Part shown: positions 43,861 to 56,307 of the stretch, piece by piece
How positions within the stretch are numbered: position 1 is the first letter of the stretch
Layout: each line of letters begins with the position of its first letter
DNA from: Gnetum montanum
Taxonomy: Eukaryota; Streptophyta; Gnetopsida; Gnetales; Gnetaceae
Reading direction: 5' to 3'
DNA: 64,000 nt
Assembly: GCA_015680685.1 (NCBI GenBank)
Contig: MNCI01022757.1
Coordinates: forward strand, 8,800 to 72,799
Notes under the pieces: generated by a model
Databases searched by the model: none
The model's input: only the letters and a program-made list of their open reading frames with translations
Told to the model about the DNA's origin: nothing
Position numbers and translations under genes: made by a program

Positions 43861-45097
43861 TCTAACAACTAAAAACATCAATGGCTAGAATCATTGAGGA
43901 ATCAACGGATGCACAACCTTAACCTCACCTCCACATGAGGGCCTTGTTGGGAATGGATGCAGATCATCCTAAATGATCTTTTCAATCAAATAGGGACTCT
44001 TTTGGTTGTAACTAGGGTAGTGGGTACAACTGAGAGGTGGCATGGTTACCCAAAATGTAAATGCAAATAATACATAGTACAGCGTGACGATGTGTGAAAA
44101 GGTGCAAAAAGATGTTAAAAAATTGCAAGAAAATGCTAGAAACAGAAGAGAGAAATAAAACACTGCCCCAAATGGAAGCGTAGTTAACTCCAAAAAGGTT
44201 TCAAAAGGTACACAGTGTAGAACAGGTGTAGTGGAAGCACAGTCACAGTCGCAGTGGTGTCGAGCCATGAAGTTTGACACTCATAGTGATGAACTATGCC
44301 TATCGAGTTGGTCACTACAGTGTACTTTGTAATGCTCTACAAGGCTGCAATGGGCCATGATATGCAACTCTACCTCTCTACCAGTGTGGTATGCTTTGGG
44401 TCTTATTTGTCAATAAAGCTAAGTGCCAAGATGCCAAAATGCCAAAAGCCAAGTGCTTTAAAATGCTCACATCCAAGGAATTCCAACCACTTGGGAATGT
44501 CAATAGTTGGGGAATGCCAAAAATTGGGGAATGCTAATAGTTAGGAAATGTCAATCATTAAAATGTTGGGGATCTAAGGGTATTTATAGCACTAGGATTA
44601 GTGCAAAACATGGATTGGGTGCCACATGGCAGTGCAATAGGTGGAACTATGAGAAAAATTTAGAAACGTTTCTAAGTCCAGAGGTGACTAGAAAATTTTC
44701 TAACTCTATTTGCTACACTAGCTATGCTCTAGAGCATAGGTACAATTTAGGAAAAATAGGGAGTGTAAGAGAAATATAAATTGTTAATCTTACTTGCCGG
44801 AGGAGCGCTAGAGCTGAGGTGAAGGTTGATGCTACGCTCTATAGGCTTTTGGAGGCTATTAGAGGCTACGTTGGCTATGCTCTAGAGCATAACCCAACAC
44901 TTAGAAAAATTTTGAATTTGATGTCTAGCACTCACTATGCTTTCTATGCTCTAGAGCATGGCAAGGTTACTTAGAAAAACTTGCTACACTCACTATGCTT
45001 GGGAGCATAGCACAAACACTTAGAAGAATTTGTCAATTTTTAACACTTAGAAAAATTTGCTATTGCAATGCTAAAGCTAGAAATTGGTGGTGTTTCA
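43861..45097 (-). mobile_element. Element I 5' LTR
   Basis: It aligns end to end with 35025-36266. The minus-strand TATA box is near 44580 (GTGCTATAAATACCC). CTATGCTCTAGAGCATAG is a perfect 18-bp palindrome at 44722-44739, and related copies lie near 44880 and 44950. The plus-strand right end GGTGTTTCA meets the target duplication, which fixes the LTR start as TGAAACACC. Confidence 0.9.
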
Positions 45098-45632
45098 AGT
45101 AACAAGGCCATCATCAACTTACTCAAGAAGATGCTTAAAAACAGTAAGTGTAAATGGCATGAGAAGCTTATCCATGCACTTTGGGCCTATCAAAAAACCT
45201 ACCATACAACAACTGGTGTAACACCTTATAGCTCGACTTATGATTCTAAAGTTTTTTCACCTCTTAAATTGCATGTACACTCTTCAAGTAGCAATGTTTT
45301 ACTTCATCAATGATGAGCAGAGCAATGAGTTGTAGATAGTAGACCTTAACTTGATGGAGGAGCAATGCATTTGAGCACTTTCTCACATCAAGTAGTATCA
45401 AGAGAGGCAAAAATGATAGCACCACCATAACTTGATCAAGCATAAGATCAAGGAAGGCAACCTAGACCTCAAAGAAATCTTTAAAAATGTAGATAATTTC
45501 TCAGGTAATTGGGAAGGGCCCTTCCTTATCACCAAAGCATATGGCAACAAAGCATTCAAGATAGCCAACATGGATGGGAATGAGTTGATTAATCTAGTTT
45601 ACCATTATTATCTAAAGCCTTATTACATGTGA
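45098..45632 (+). pseudogene. Element G integrase, second segment
   Basis: It resumes the integrase core after element I: NKAIINLLKKMLKNSKCKWHEKLIHALWAYQKTYHTTTGVTPYS, then a degenerate linker with stops, then IKEGNLDLKEIFKNVDNFSGNWEGPFLITKAYGNKAFKIANMDGNELINL and TGA at 45630-45632. The glutamate of the DDE triad would lie in the EATNK/ELSNK segment at the insertion point. Function as for the other integrases. Frame breaks lie near 45310 and 45375. Confidence 0.9.
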
Positions 45633-45689
45633 CCTACATGTAGCTTACAATAGCCATGAAATCAATAATCATAAAAAAGTGAGCCTACT

Positions 45690-45850
45690 TTACTACAACT
45701 TTTCGAGGCCTTAAACTAGCACCATGGCCTACCAAGGCCTTAAACTAGCACCACATTCTAGTATAACCTTAAACTAGCACAACGGTTTGCCATGGATTTA
45801 AACTAGTAACATGGCCCATCATGACCTTAAACTAGCAACATTTTTAACTT
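45690..45850 (+). repeat. Post-integrase array, element G
   Basis: Five units of about 28-37 bp: GGCCTTAAACTAGCACCATG, GACCTTAAACTAGCAACATT and relatives. All keep the TTAAACTAG core. Confidence 0.85.
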
Positions 45851-45952
45851 GAGTAGATTTTTTTTATCATTCTATGTGATCTATATGCATTGTAATGTTA
45901 TAACATGCTTTATTTACTTAGTTTTCTTGTCCTCTTGAACTTGTGTTTGCAA

Positions 45953-46000
45953 GATGAAGCCTAGAGCCATCACAAGGATGCAATTTGTTATAGCAACAAG
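45953..46000 (+). other. Mini-exon-like block, element G
   Basis: TTTTCTTGTCCTCTTGAACT and TTGTGTTTGCAAG precede GATGAAGCCTAGAG...GCAACAAG, then TCACA. The acceptor is CAAG instead of CAG and the donor is lost. It is 48 nt long, with small gaps relative to B. Confidence 0.5.
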
Positions 46001-46672
46001 TCACAACATGACCTTGATGTACAACATTTGGTGAGTTTGTCCTACTATGTCAAGTGTGCTTGTACCATTTCCCTCCCTTTATTACCATCTCTTTGAACCC
46101 AACCCCATAGCCTTATTATATCCTTCCTTACCATAAATAACAATGTTGATCTATCTTTGGCATTCATGCATTTTTTCCATGTCACATCTCCTTCATTATG
46201 CTCCACCATATAGTCTACCAGATGTAACACACCTCATTTAGCAGGAAAAAAAATCAAACCAGCCTTGGCAAAGAAACCAAATGAAGGTTTCATCCCAAGA
46301 AAAAACTACAAAGAAGTTGAATGGCCAAGGAAGATCAAAAGGATAAATTAATGGATCCAAACATCCAAAGAGAGGAGCCTAATGATCAAAGAAACCACAA
46401 AGTGAAGTGATGGTTCCTCAAATGCATTTTCCAGTTAATCCATACTTCAAAACATGAAGTGTCAAGTAAATTGATTAATCAATATGTCAATGCCACACTA
46501 TAGCCATGATGTCAAAACTTGGAAAGCATTGTTAGCCTTTGCAATCATTTCCCTATAACCTCACTACCATTTCATCAATATAGCCTTACTCCATCATCAT
46601 GAGCACTCTTTGACATGGTTCGACATGACTAAATCAAGCATGGAGAGGAAATGTTACTGGACAACCTATAGT

Positions 46673-46747
46673 GATGTTTTGTATTCTTTGTTGGTACTTC
46701 TTAGGTCAATCCTCTAGACACCAATAAACAGGGGCCATTCAAACACC
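46673..46747 (+). other. Decayed polypurine/LTR-start hairpin, element G
   Basis: GATGTTTT ... CTTTGTTGGTACTT ... AGACACCAATAAACAGGGGCC ... AAACACC. The positions correspond to the hairpins of A and B, but the stem has mismatches, as expected in the oldest copy. Confidence 0.6.
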
Positions 46748-48245
46748 ACTAAAATTTCATGTTGTAACCTTTGTGGCCCCATCCTACAAAACTTCATTGT
46801 AAACATAGAGATTATAATCCATGAGGGGAATATCACATATCACATGCTTTTAGGATTGAAAAATGCCTCATAACTAGTCAAAGCCTCATCCCCCAAGTGA
46901 AAAAAGTCATGTACTATCTATATTTGAACTTAGGAGGGTCAAAATGCATTTTAGGACATCAAAAATGGCAATTTAATGGGTTTTGTGGGGGGTATACACT
47001 TTTCCATACTAGAAACACCTATAGAGGGTAGATCTCACCTACCCCTAGCATGGAGGAGTTTGGGTCACCTACTCCTAGCATGGAAGGGTAGAGCTTAGCA
47101 TGGAAGGGTATGGTGGCATCTATGCTTAGTATGGAGAATTCTAGCATCATTTATGCCCAACATGGAAGGTGTAATCCTAACCCCTTAGTATAGAAACTTC
47201 ATGCTCAGTGTGGAAACTTCATGCTCAATGTGGAAACTACATGCCCTCAACATAGAAGCAACATGTATCAAATTTAGATACTCCATTGACTCCAATTATG
47301 ACCATGCACTCCAAGAAGGATGACAAGAGACCTAGTGTAGAAGATTTTCCTCCAACATAGATGATGTTCTCCCATTACTATTTATAGTAAATGGAATGGC
47401 CATGGGGTCTTGGCACTTTCCATAAATAGTAACCCTCCAAATTAGACATCCATTGCACCTGTACATGAAAAAAAATTTTAATAATTTGCAACCAATCTAT
47501 CAACTATTTGCAAACAATTTACAACCCCAATCATGGCCCAAAACCTCTAAAAACAAATCCCAAGCACCATTTTGAGGTTCCACACTTTTTTCATTCACAT
47601 GCTTTGGCATTTGTAGCATATGAGAGCTCTTTCATACTTGAAAAAATGTAGCTTCTCAAATGCCCCCCACCCCCTAGGATGGAATTCCTTCTGACCCTAT
47701 AACATCCATTACCCCCCCTCCCCCTAAGATTTGTGAGTTTTTTGGTCTCCATGGTGCACTCCTAGGATCCTCAAATCCTAGTGTATAGCACTTTGATAGC
47801 CAAATCCTCTACCCTTCTCAACTATCGCAGTAGTAGCCAACGTTGCATATCTAGAGTAGTAGTAGAGAAGGTTCGATAGCATTGGGAGTGATAGGACATC
47901 CAGATTATGAAGTTTATTACATCAACTTTAACAAACCTTGAATCCCTATGAAAGTAAACCCTTTTACTATCCCATGGGAAATTTTTATACACATCCCTTA
48001 AAATTATTCAATTTTTCTTAATAAAGTTTTAAATTTTTTTCTATGAAATTCATATTTTCTTTTGATTTTAGATTTGCATTCTTCTTTTTACATTCTTTAT
48101 TTTTCATTTTGTAAGTCCCTAGCTGATCTACCAAACTATCCAAGGCACTCTGAATCCCATTTTTTGAAGGCCCTAGGAATTCTAGGTTGAGGTTGCTACA
48201 CTGGAACTTTCAATTTTCTAGTGATCGAATTTTTTGATTGCAACA
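46739..48245 (+). mobile_element. Element G 3' LTR
   Basis: Start (TC)AAACACC at 46739, end TTTTTTGATTGCAACA at 48245, 1507 bp. U3 is full of CCTAGCATGGAAGG and CAACATGGAAG motifs (47040-47340). A TATA-like element lies near 47370. It belongs with the LTR of K (54915-56283): both share, for example, 'gtagcatatgagagc / ttgagattg' surroundings and the same end. It closes the nest that fills the left three quarters of the window. Confidence 0.8.
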
Positions 48246-49245
48246 AATAGCATCATCCATCTATCACATATCTATAAGATCATGTGGCATCATAACATGC
48301 AATGACCTCACTCAACTGAACTCCCAATTTACCCAAACCATTTCCTTAATTATGTATTTGTGAAAGTGAACAAGATATTTTAACATATAATGAAAAATAT
48401 GAAAATTTAAATCTAAAGCTAAAAGCTAAATGCATTAATAAATTCTTTTACTATAATGTAAGTGAGAGCTATGACTAAGAGTAATGTAATCATAGAATTT
48501 ATATAACAAGAATGTAACTAAAAATAATAATAGTAAAGCATTTAAAAAATCATCAATATCCTTACACTAGTTTACTATGAACATGATAATTATGATAGCT
48601 TCTTAAGAATAACTTATTTAATTAGATTTTCAACCATGAATCCTTGTTACAAGTAGAAACAACTAGGATCATATAACACTAATATTAAATTTTAAAATAT
48701 GTATATACAAAATTATTCTTAATTTAGAAATTAGTATACAATACAATCTTTACATACACACACATATTACATAATTTGAATCATTCTCTGGTGATTTTTA
48801 AGAGAAGATAATAAATCTAATGCAAAACCATATGTATAGCCAAATGAGAATCAATAATAAGACTATCAGACAATTAAAATAAAAGAGAAAATTCATATGC
48901 ATATTGTACAATAACCACTTAGCATATATACAATCTTTATTAGTAAAATATTGATAACTATTTTCATTTAGTAGTGGAAACCTCATACAACTTATCAACT
49001 TTATTGATGTACACTCAATGTACCTTCTTGGGAGCTCACTCAACTAACACAATCATAGAGATCAATGGTAGGCATATAACTCATTGGTCATGACTCTATC
49101 ACCATGTGGAAGCTCATCTCCATTGACATAACAACAAAGGTTGATGCCATGCATCATCATAATTCTGCAAGGTCCATTGGCCACAACTCTATATGTCATG
49201 TGGGGGCCTATCCCCACCAATGTAATCAAAAAGGTCGATGATAGA
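48246..49245. other. AT-rich sequence without recognised gene
   Basis: No conserved coding signal. A roughly 100-bp unit is repeated two to three times near 49050-49240 (CATTGGTCATGACTCTATCA / CATTGGCCACAACTCTATAT). An 81-codon minus-strand ORF at 48798 is hydrophobic and AT-driven, and not supported. Confidence 0.6.
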
Positions 49246-50312
49246 TGTGGATTGAGAAGTTAGAAGGGGGATGAATAAGTTACTCAATTAAAATTGTACT
49301 AGCCATAAGAACATACCAAATTTTATTCGGTTTCCCAACTTGGGTACATCCACACTCAGAGGGTAGAATTGGACTTTGTTTCTTCAAAAAATATGGTTTT
49401 ATGGGTACCATACCCTATATAGGATTTGAGCTCTACTTTAGAGTGTTTTTTTACTACAAAACCACTCAACCCTGCAAGGTCCCAACAAGCTCAAAATGTC
49501 ATTTCAAGGATTCCACAACCTTCACAAAATTAAACTCCACTCCAAAGTGTTTTAACACCACAAAACCACTCAATCCTACAAGATCTTGATAAGCTCAATA
49601 AGGATGCCTTCTCTCAAGAAGTACATCAACCTCATAGGGCTACAAAAAAGAATGAAAAGAACAAGGAAAGAATGTACCTAAATTTATAGATTCTTGTACT
49701 TGAAGCTTAGTACAAATTACAATCAAGAAAATGATGTTACAATGATGGAAAGGATTATAATTTCTTAGAATACATGATGAAAATATTTTTTTGTGAATAG
49801 TGCCTGTATAATTCCCAAGACTTTGACATCATCTTATAGCCTCGAAGTTTTTAAAAACTCAGAATTCATGCAACAACTACCAAATGGCTAGTGTAGACAT
49901 CTACTTCAAGGTTGAGAAATCTAACTAAGATTGACCTCAATGCAGGTGAGACATCTATCTAGCAAGTGGGACATCTATAGTGGGATGTCTGTAGTGAGAC
50001 GTCTACTATAGAGAATAGATGTTTGCTATTTTTCCAAGATGTTTACTCAACTTTTGGACATTAGATTTTGAGGCTTTCTCTTATTAATTTTTCTTCTTGA
50101 TAGTCCTTGGAGCATCTTCATTTGACTTATATACCTTGTTTTAATCCATGCTCTCATCTTACGCATATTGTCTTCATTTCAATATCTTGACATATATCAT
50201 GTTTCCTTGAGTTCTCGTATCTTATTATGGAGTTCTTCTTCATATCCTGTAAAATCATCATCCATAACAAACACTCTATATTCTCCATTTTTATTAAGGT
50301 TTGGACATATCA

Positions 50313-52180
50313 AAAGGTGAAAATCTCCTCCTTTTTGGTGATGTTCAAAACTTAAGAAAATGGGTTAGTGTATTCCAAAAATCGATTGAGCTAAGGATGA
50401 TGAAGATGAAAGATTATGCAAACATGAATCCTTACCACAAAATCCAAAACTCATAAAGAGACACTTGAGAATTTTGAATAAGGTTACTTATGATCAAGGT
50501 CTAAGCAAAAAATATTGAATATCTTTCTCTATCCTAAAAAGATAAACATTAATACCACCATGAGATCAAAAATATTTAAATATATCCATAAGGTCATAAT
50601 TATCATTCAATACCCATGTTGCCCATGACACATAGATCATAATCATATCACAAGTCATCACATTATATCACAATCATATCACAAGTCACCACATTATATC
50701 ACAATCACATCAAGGAGACATAAAATTCTTCCCCTTTTTGGATATCATCAAAAAGTGACTTAGGCCTTACAACAAGTAACAATATTGAAAATAAGATAAA
50801 TCAAAATATTTTTAAGGATAACATCAAGATATATTATACAATCTTCATCTAAGTAAAACCTCATTAGATATATTCTTCATCTCATTTTCATAATCAAAGA
50901 ATGAACATAATAAATTCATGTAAAGGAAAATAAGTACATGCACACCCAACTTTTAAGAAATAGATCAAATTCCAAAATAAGATCAATAGATCAAATAAAG
51001 TAACTTCCAATTAAGATGTTCATATTAACCACATATATATTAAGGAAGCTTAAAATATCTCATCAATTCATTTTTGAAATTCCCTAAGATGTTTTGTCAC
51101 AAAAAATAAATGTAAGTACTTTTTCTTACTTTAGTAGGCTTGAGATCTTCTAGGTAAGAACCATTTAGCTCATATCAACAACCAAGGACTTAAGTACTCA
51201 AAACACTATATTCTTAGTATATAAAGAATTCAACACTAACATAGAGATATATTCAAATAAATTCCAGAAGCTTGCACAATTGATGATAACTTTTATTTAA
51301 AATATTTTTAAGGATTGAATCAAATACAAGTTGCTCTTTTACCTTTCAGTTTGTACTAGATGAATATACCCTTTTTTTCTAGCTAAATATATGTCACTAA
51401 GTATTATGTCTTGGAGAAAGTATCCATAGACTCCACTTATATTAATTCTCCAAAATAGATCATGAGTTACAAGCTCCCCCCTACATATATGTCTATCTCT
51501 TCTTTAACTCTTTTTAAAATCTACAACTATTTGATCATAATAGTAATTATTCAAGAATATAGAATGAACCAAGAATGTTTATAAAAGGAAAAAAAATTGG
51601 GAAAAATTATTAGACACAAATCATAACTAGCTTTGCTTGACCATTTGGTCATGCCTCATTTTACCATTTTTCTGCAATACCTGGACCAATTCATATTAAT
51701 AGTATCTTATGATAAAAAATAGAATAATTTTTAATGTAGATGCAATGCCTTTCTCTTGTTTCTGAAATATAAAGTTTCTTCAAGCATAAAAATTTTTAAG
51801 GACATGTAACTAGCCAAATAATACATTAGATAACATGAGAGATAGGGATACTACCTTGATCTTTCTTTGAGATCCTTTTTTTATAATATCATGTATTGGA
51901 TGATTAAGATATATTTTCTTTGATGATTAAAGAAATCTTTTTGTGCATATATTTATTTAACTTTTTGAATAGATAATGTAAGATAAGAATTTGTTCAAGT
52001 AACTCACTATACCTTTCATCATGCTTACCTCTTAATTCATTAGAAATCTCTGATGAATCTTCATATATGAGGGCCATACATATAAGCTAAGAGTCTTTCA
52101 TAGTTTCATCAACCTCTTCTTCACTTTTTTTCCATCATCCTAGCTTATGTAGAAGTTATTCTTTTTTGTATCTGCTTCAA
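50313..52180 (-). other. Interior of copia element L without recognisable pol
   Basis: Very AT-rich. I find no integrase, RT or RNase H motif on either strand. Near 50735 the minus strand reads FDDIQKGEEF-like sequence, a fragment often near the end of copia coding regions. Most of pol appears deleted or eroded. Confidence 0.55.
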
Positions 52181-52189
52181 CTTTATCTC

Positions 52190-53150
52190 TTCATTGCAAC
52201 CTACCAATGCTAGGACATTTAGAGGCAACATGGCCAGTTCCACCACATACACAACATTCTATCAAAAAGACATCAATGTTTGAAATTATAAAAATTTTAC
52301 CTATTTCCTTATCTTTGGACTGATTTGGTCCTAATGGGTTAAAGCTTCTTTATTTCCTTATAAGGAGTCTTTGAATTCTTCTTAAAAGAAAAACTACTTC
52401 TTCTTCACTATTCATTTCTTATTTAACTAGCTCCTTCTCTTTTGATGCTGATTTTAGGATGATAGGCATTTCTTTTATTGCTCCTTCTCTTATGAGATTC
52501 ATCTCATAATAAATAAGAGCACTTTGGAGCTCTTCAAATTTAAGGACTAAAAATTCTCTAATTTCTTTCATAGATGTGACCTTAGGTCTAAATTATGGTT
52601 GTAGTGTTTTAATCATGTTTGTAATTACAGTGCTTTTAGGAAAGCCTTTTTCTATACCCCTAATTAGTACATCAAGATCATTTTTCCTAGAGAAATAATC
52701 CTTAATGTTTCCACCTTCTATCATCTTAAGTTTTTCATATTTACTTTGCAAGACTAAAAGTCTTGATTATTTAACTATAGATGTGTCCTCATAGGTAGCC
52801 TCTAAAGTTTTCCAAATTTCCTTAGCAATCTTATATCCAAGTATTCTATTAAATTAAAATCTATTTAATATATAATATAAAGAAATTTTTTTATTTTTTA
52901 TTTTTCTTCAGAATCATACATAAACTTATCTCTTTCTTCAACCATCCATTTGTTTCATGGCTTGAGAGCTTTGATGCATTGTTGATGGACAATGTGTAGC
53001 CTTCAAGGGTTAACTCCCATACCTTGAATTTCATGGACTTAAAGAATCCTTGCATCCTCACCATCTAATATACAAAGTAAAACCCATTAAACATCAATGG
53101 ATTTATGTAGGATGCCCCCTTCATAGTTCACTCTTGAAAGTTGAAGCATG
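52190..53150 (-). pseudogene. Copia gag (UBN2-type) with CCHC zinc knuckle
   Basis: Minus strand from about 53060: MRMQGFFKSMKFKVWELTLEGYT, then GYKIAKEIWKTLEATYED (about 52850-52790), a helical stretch with LEELQSALIYYEMNL-like residues near 52500, and finally ECCVCGGTGHVASKCPSIGRL (about 52260-52195), a complete C-x2-C-x4-H-x4-C knuckle. This order is that of plant Ty1/copia Gag, the RNA-packaging capsid protein. The frame is broken by stops and indels. It starts shortly after the primer site. Confidence 0.85.
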
Positions 53151-53180
53151 AACTTGAGAATACTAGGCTCCAATACCACT

Positions 53181-54252
53181 TGTGGATCATGAATTTACAA
53201 GGAAGGATTAATAAGTTCCCAAATTAAAATTGTACCAACCATAAGAACACACCAAATTTTATGTGGTTTCCCAACTTGGGTTTGTCCACACTTGGAGGGT
53301 AGACTTTTTGCACATCTTTAAAGTTTTTTTTTTTTTCAAAAAATGTGGTTTGAAGGACACCACACCTTCTACAAGCTCTAAGCTCCATTCTAGAATGTTT
53401 CATCGCTATGAAACCACTCAATCCTACAAGGTTCCAACAAGCTCAAATGTGATTTTAAGGATCCCACAACCTTTACAAAATTAAGCTCTACTCTAGAGTG
53501 TTTTGACACTGCAAAACTAATCAATCCCATAGGATCCCAACAATCTTAATAAGGATGTCTTCTTGCAAGAAGCACATCAACCCTGTAGGGCTATAAGAAA
53601 GAATGAAAAGAAAAAGAAAAGAATGTAACTAAATTTATATATCCTTGTACTTGAAGCTTAGTACAAATTACAATCAAGAAAATGATGTTGCAATGAGGAG
53701 CAAGAATAGAATTTCTTAGAATACACAATCAAGAGGTTTCTATGTGAATAGTGCTTTCACAATTCCTAAGATTTTAACATCACCTTATAGCCTTAGATTT
53801 TCTAAAAAATCCTTGGAATTCATGCAAGAGCTACCAAATAGCTAGTATAAACTTCTACTTCGAAGTTGAGACATCTAACTAAGATTGACCTCAATGTAGA
53901 TGATACATCTATCTAGTAAGTGGGATGTCTACAAGGCAACATCTACTATTGGCAATAAACATCTACTATTTTTCCAATATCTCTACTCAACTTTTGGACT
54001 TTGAATTCTAAGGCTTTCTCTTGTCAAGTTGTCTTCTTGGAAATCCTTGGAGAATCTTTATTTGACTTGTAGATGTTATTTTCATTCATGGTCTCATCTT
54101 ACTCATGTAGTCTTCATTTCAACATCTTGATGTAGATCTCATTTCCTTGAGTTATCATATCTCATTGTGGAGTTCTTGTTCATGTCCTGCAAAATCATCA
54201 TCCACCATAAACATTCTATATTCTCCATTTTCCTTAAGGTTTTTACATATCA
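53181..54252 (-). mobile_element. Copia element L 5' LTR
   Basis: Parallel to 49246-50312 over its length, with differences at many positions. Both contain 'gtttcccaacttgggt' near their left side and 'ttcattcatggtctcatctta' near their right side. The primer site TGGTATTGGAGCC lies just outside its left edge. Confidence 0.8.
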
Positions 54253-54866
54253 AAATTTTAACACTAGGCACATTATATAATGAGATTACCAGCTTTATAA
54301 AAGATACTTAACAACATAAGAATAAATAATCTTCAAGCACAATCATATTTATAAATTATGCATCAAATCAAAAATTACATCTACAACAAATAATTATACT
54401 TTCCAATGTATAGAGTATTCACAATAGAAAGTTGTTCTAATTAATTAAATTAAGCTATTTTCAAAATCCTCTTCCACAAAAGGGAAAGGATGTCCACAAC
54501 AAAGGCCATGGCCCTAGCTACCTATATACCCCTATAGACTTTACAAGGAATTAGGGTCAAATAGTTCTTAGATTATAAAACCAATCATTATACACACACA
54601 CACACACATTAAGAGATGATGGGATTATTTGTGTATAATTGATTATTCCTAACAATATTTATTTCACATGATGAAAAGGCCTTATAAGAGAGTATTATGA
54701 TTTTATCACTCAAGAATTATATGTTCAAAATTCACACCTAGCTTCTATGTCTATCAATTAAACAATAAGCAAGGCAGTAGTATCTTCATGGAAGAGATAA
54801 GTATAATCACATTACAAGTAAAAAAAATATCATATTATGTACAAACATGTATACATATGCATGCAT

Positions 54867-54900
<34 letters not shown>

Positions 54901-54914
54901 TAAGAGATAAGTTA
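54253..54914. other. AT-rich spacer with two CA microsatellites
   Basis: CA runs at about 54593-54608 and 54869-54898, and otherwise AT-rich sequence with no gene. The second run ends 16 bp before LTR K. Confidence 0.7.
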
Positions 54915-56283
54915 TGAAACACCATCAAAGCTGCATGTTGTAGCCTTTATAACCCTCACCCCATAAAACCCAAGGCTAAACTTTCATTGTAAATGTGAAG
55001 ACTGCAATCCAAGAGAGGTAGTGTCACATACTTTAGCTTTTGGGGCTGAAAAATGCCTCATAAGTGGTCAAAGCCTCAACCCCAAAGTGAAAAAAGCCAT
55101 ATCATGGCTATATTTTGGCTAGGGGGAGGGAGTCAAGAATGCTTGTTGAACTACTAAAATTGGCATTTTGATGGATTTTGTTGGGGGTATAGCATGTAAT
55201 ACACTAGAAACACCTCTGAGGGTGTGTAATATCATCCATGCCCAACATTGGGGGTATAACGTTTACCCCCCAATGTTGCTATTGCACCCCTCCCCCTAGC
55301 ATTGCTCTAGCATGGCTAGAAACTTCAACCTTGCTCCAACTCCAGCATTGATCCTACACTAGCATTACTGTTGGAAGGCCCAACATGGGTGAATGAAGCT
55401 AGCATGGATGAAATTCCCATGTACTATTTTTAGTAAATGGAATGGTTTTAATGCTATGATGGTCTCAAAACTTACCATAAATAGTAACTTGGCTAGATTT
55501 ATACACATACACGTAGCCAAAAATCTGTTAGCAATTAGGCAAAAGTTTGTAGCTAAATTTTTGGCCATTGAAACCTATATAACCCAAACCTATGCATCAT
55601 AGAAAGGTTCTATTCTTTTGCATTTTTTGCCATATTTTTGCATTCAAGACCTTTGGAAAACTTGCACATACAAAGCTTTTGAATCATCCCAGATGTGAAA
55701 CTTATAGCCATTGTTACCCCTCTTGAGATTGTGTGAGTTTTGGTACCAACACTAAGCACTTTGGACTTTGAGACTTCTAGCATTACTCTTCTTGATAGTC
55801 AAAAATCCCCCACACATCTCATTACCAACAATCATTAACATTACATATCTATGGAGGAGAGCAACAAGGTTTGATAGCATTAGAAGCTATGAAATCCTTT
55901 GGATCATGGAGCTAACTATGACATTTGAAGCCATTGATTTAACAAACTCTAAACCCCTATTAAAGTGAACCCCCCTACTAACTCGGGTATATTTTGTATA
56001 CATTTTTTGACTCTCCCTTTATTTTTGCAATAAAGTTTAAAGTTCTATTTTTTTGTGCAATTTAGATTTATTGTTTTTATTCTATGCATTTATTTTCTTA
56101 TATCTGCATGATATTTTCATTTTTGTTACCCCCCATTTGATCCTCCTTGAGTTCTTGGGTGATCTATTGGACCATCCAGGATACCTCAAATCCTATTTTT
56201 TAAGGAGGCACTTGGGATCTAGGGTTAAGACTACTATAATTAAACTTTTAGTTTTCCAGCAACCAAATTTTTCAATCGCTACA
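54915..56283 (+). mobile_element. Element K 5' LTR
   Basis: TGAAACACCATC ... TTTTCAATCGCTACA, 1369 bp. No hairpin left arm precedes it, as expected for a 5' LTR. U3 contains TAGCATTGCTCTAGCATGGC motifs (55290-55420). The end matches LTRs D and G. Confidence 0.85.
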
Positions 56284-56289
56284 GTATTC

Positions 56290-56307
56290 TAGTGCTAAAA
56301 GGAAGGC
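56290..56307 (+). other. Primer binding site (decayed tRNA-Asn type), element K
   Basis: TAGTGCTAAAAGGAAGGC lies 6 nt after the LTR. It resembles the sites of I and D at most positions. Confidence 0.55.

Larger units (their letters stand above)
35025..45097 (-). mobile_element. Element I: internally deleted Tat-lineage retrotransposon with target duplication
   Basis: LTRs at 35025-36266 and 43861-45097 bound gag and protease on the minus strand. The flanking 5-mers are AGCAA (35020-35024) and AGTAA (45098-45102). Removing the insert joins the integrase residues ...AELSNKAIIN... of G in frame. RT, RNase H, integrase and the antisense gene are all missing, so I depends on others for movement. 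Confidence 0.95.
49246..54252 (-). mobile_element. Ty1/copia-type element L, gag-only
   Basis: LTRs of about 1.07 kb at 49246-50312 and 53181-54252 share TGTGGAT...TTAAGGTTT..ACATATCA (plus strand). In minus orientation the 5' LTR is followed by TGGTATTGGAGCC, close to the initiator tRNA-Met primer site typical of copia elements. Only gag is recognisable inside. CACCAAAAAGGAGGAGATT just before the 3' LTR (minus strand, near 50325) is a polypurine-tract candidate. I could not confirm a target duplication. Confidence 0.8.
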
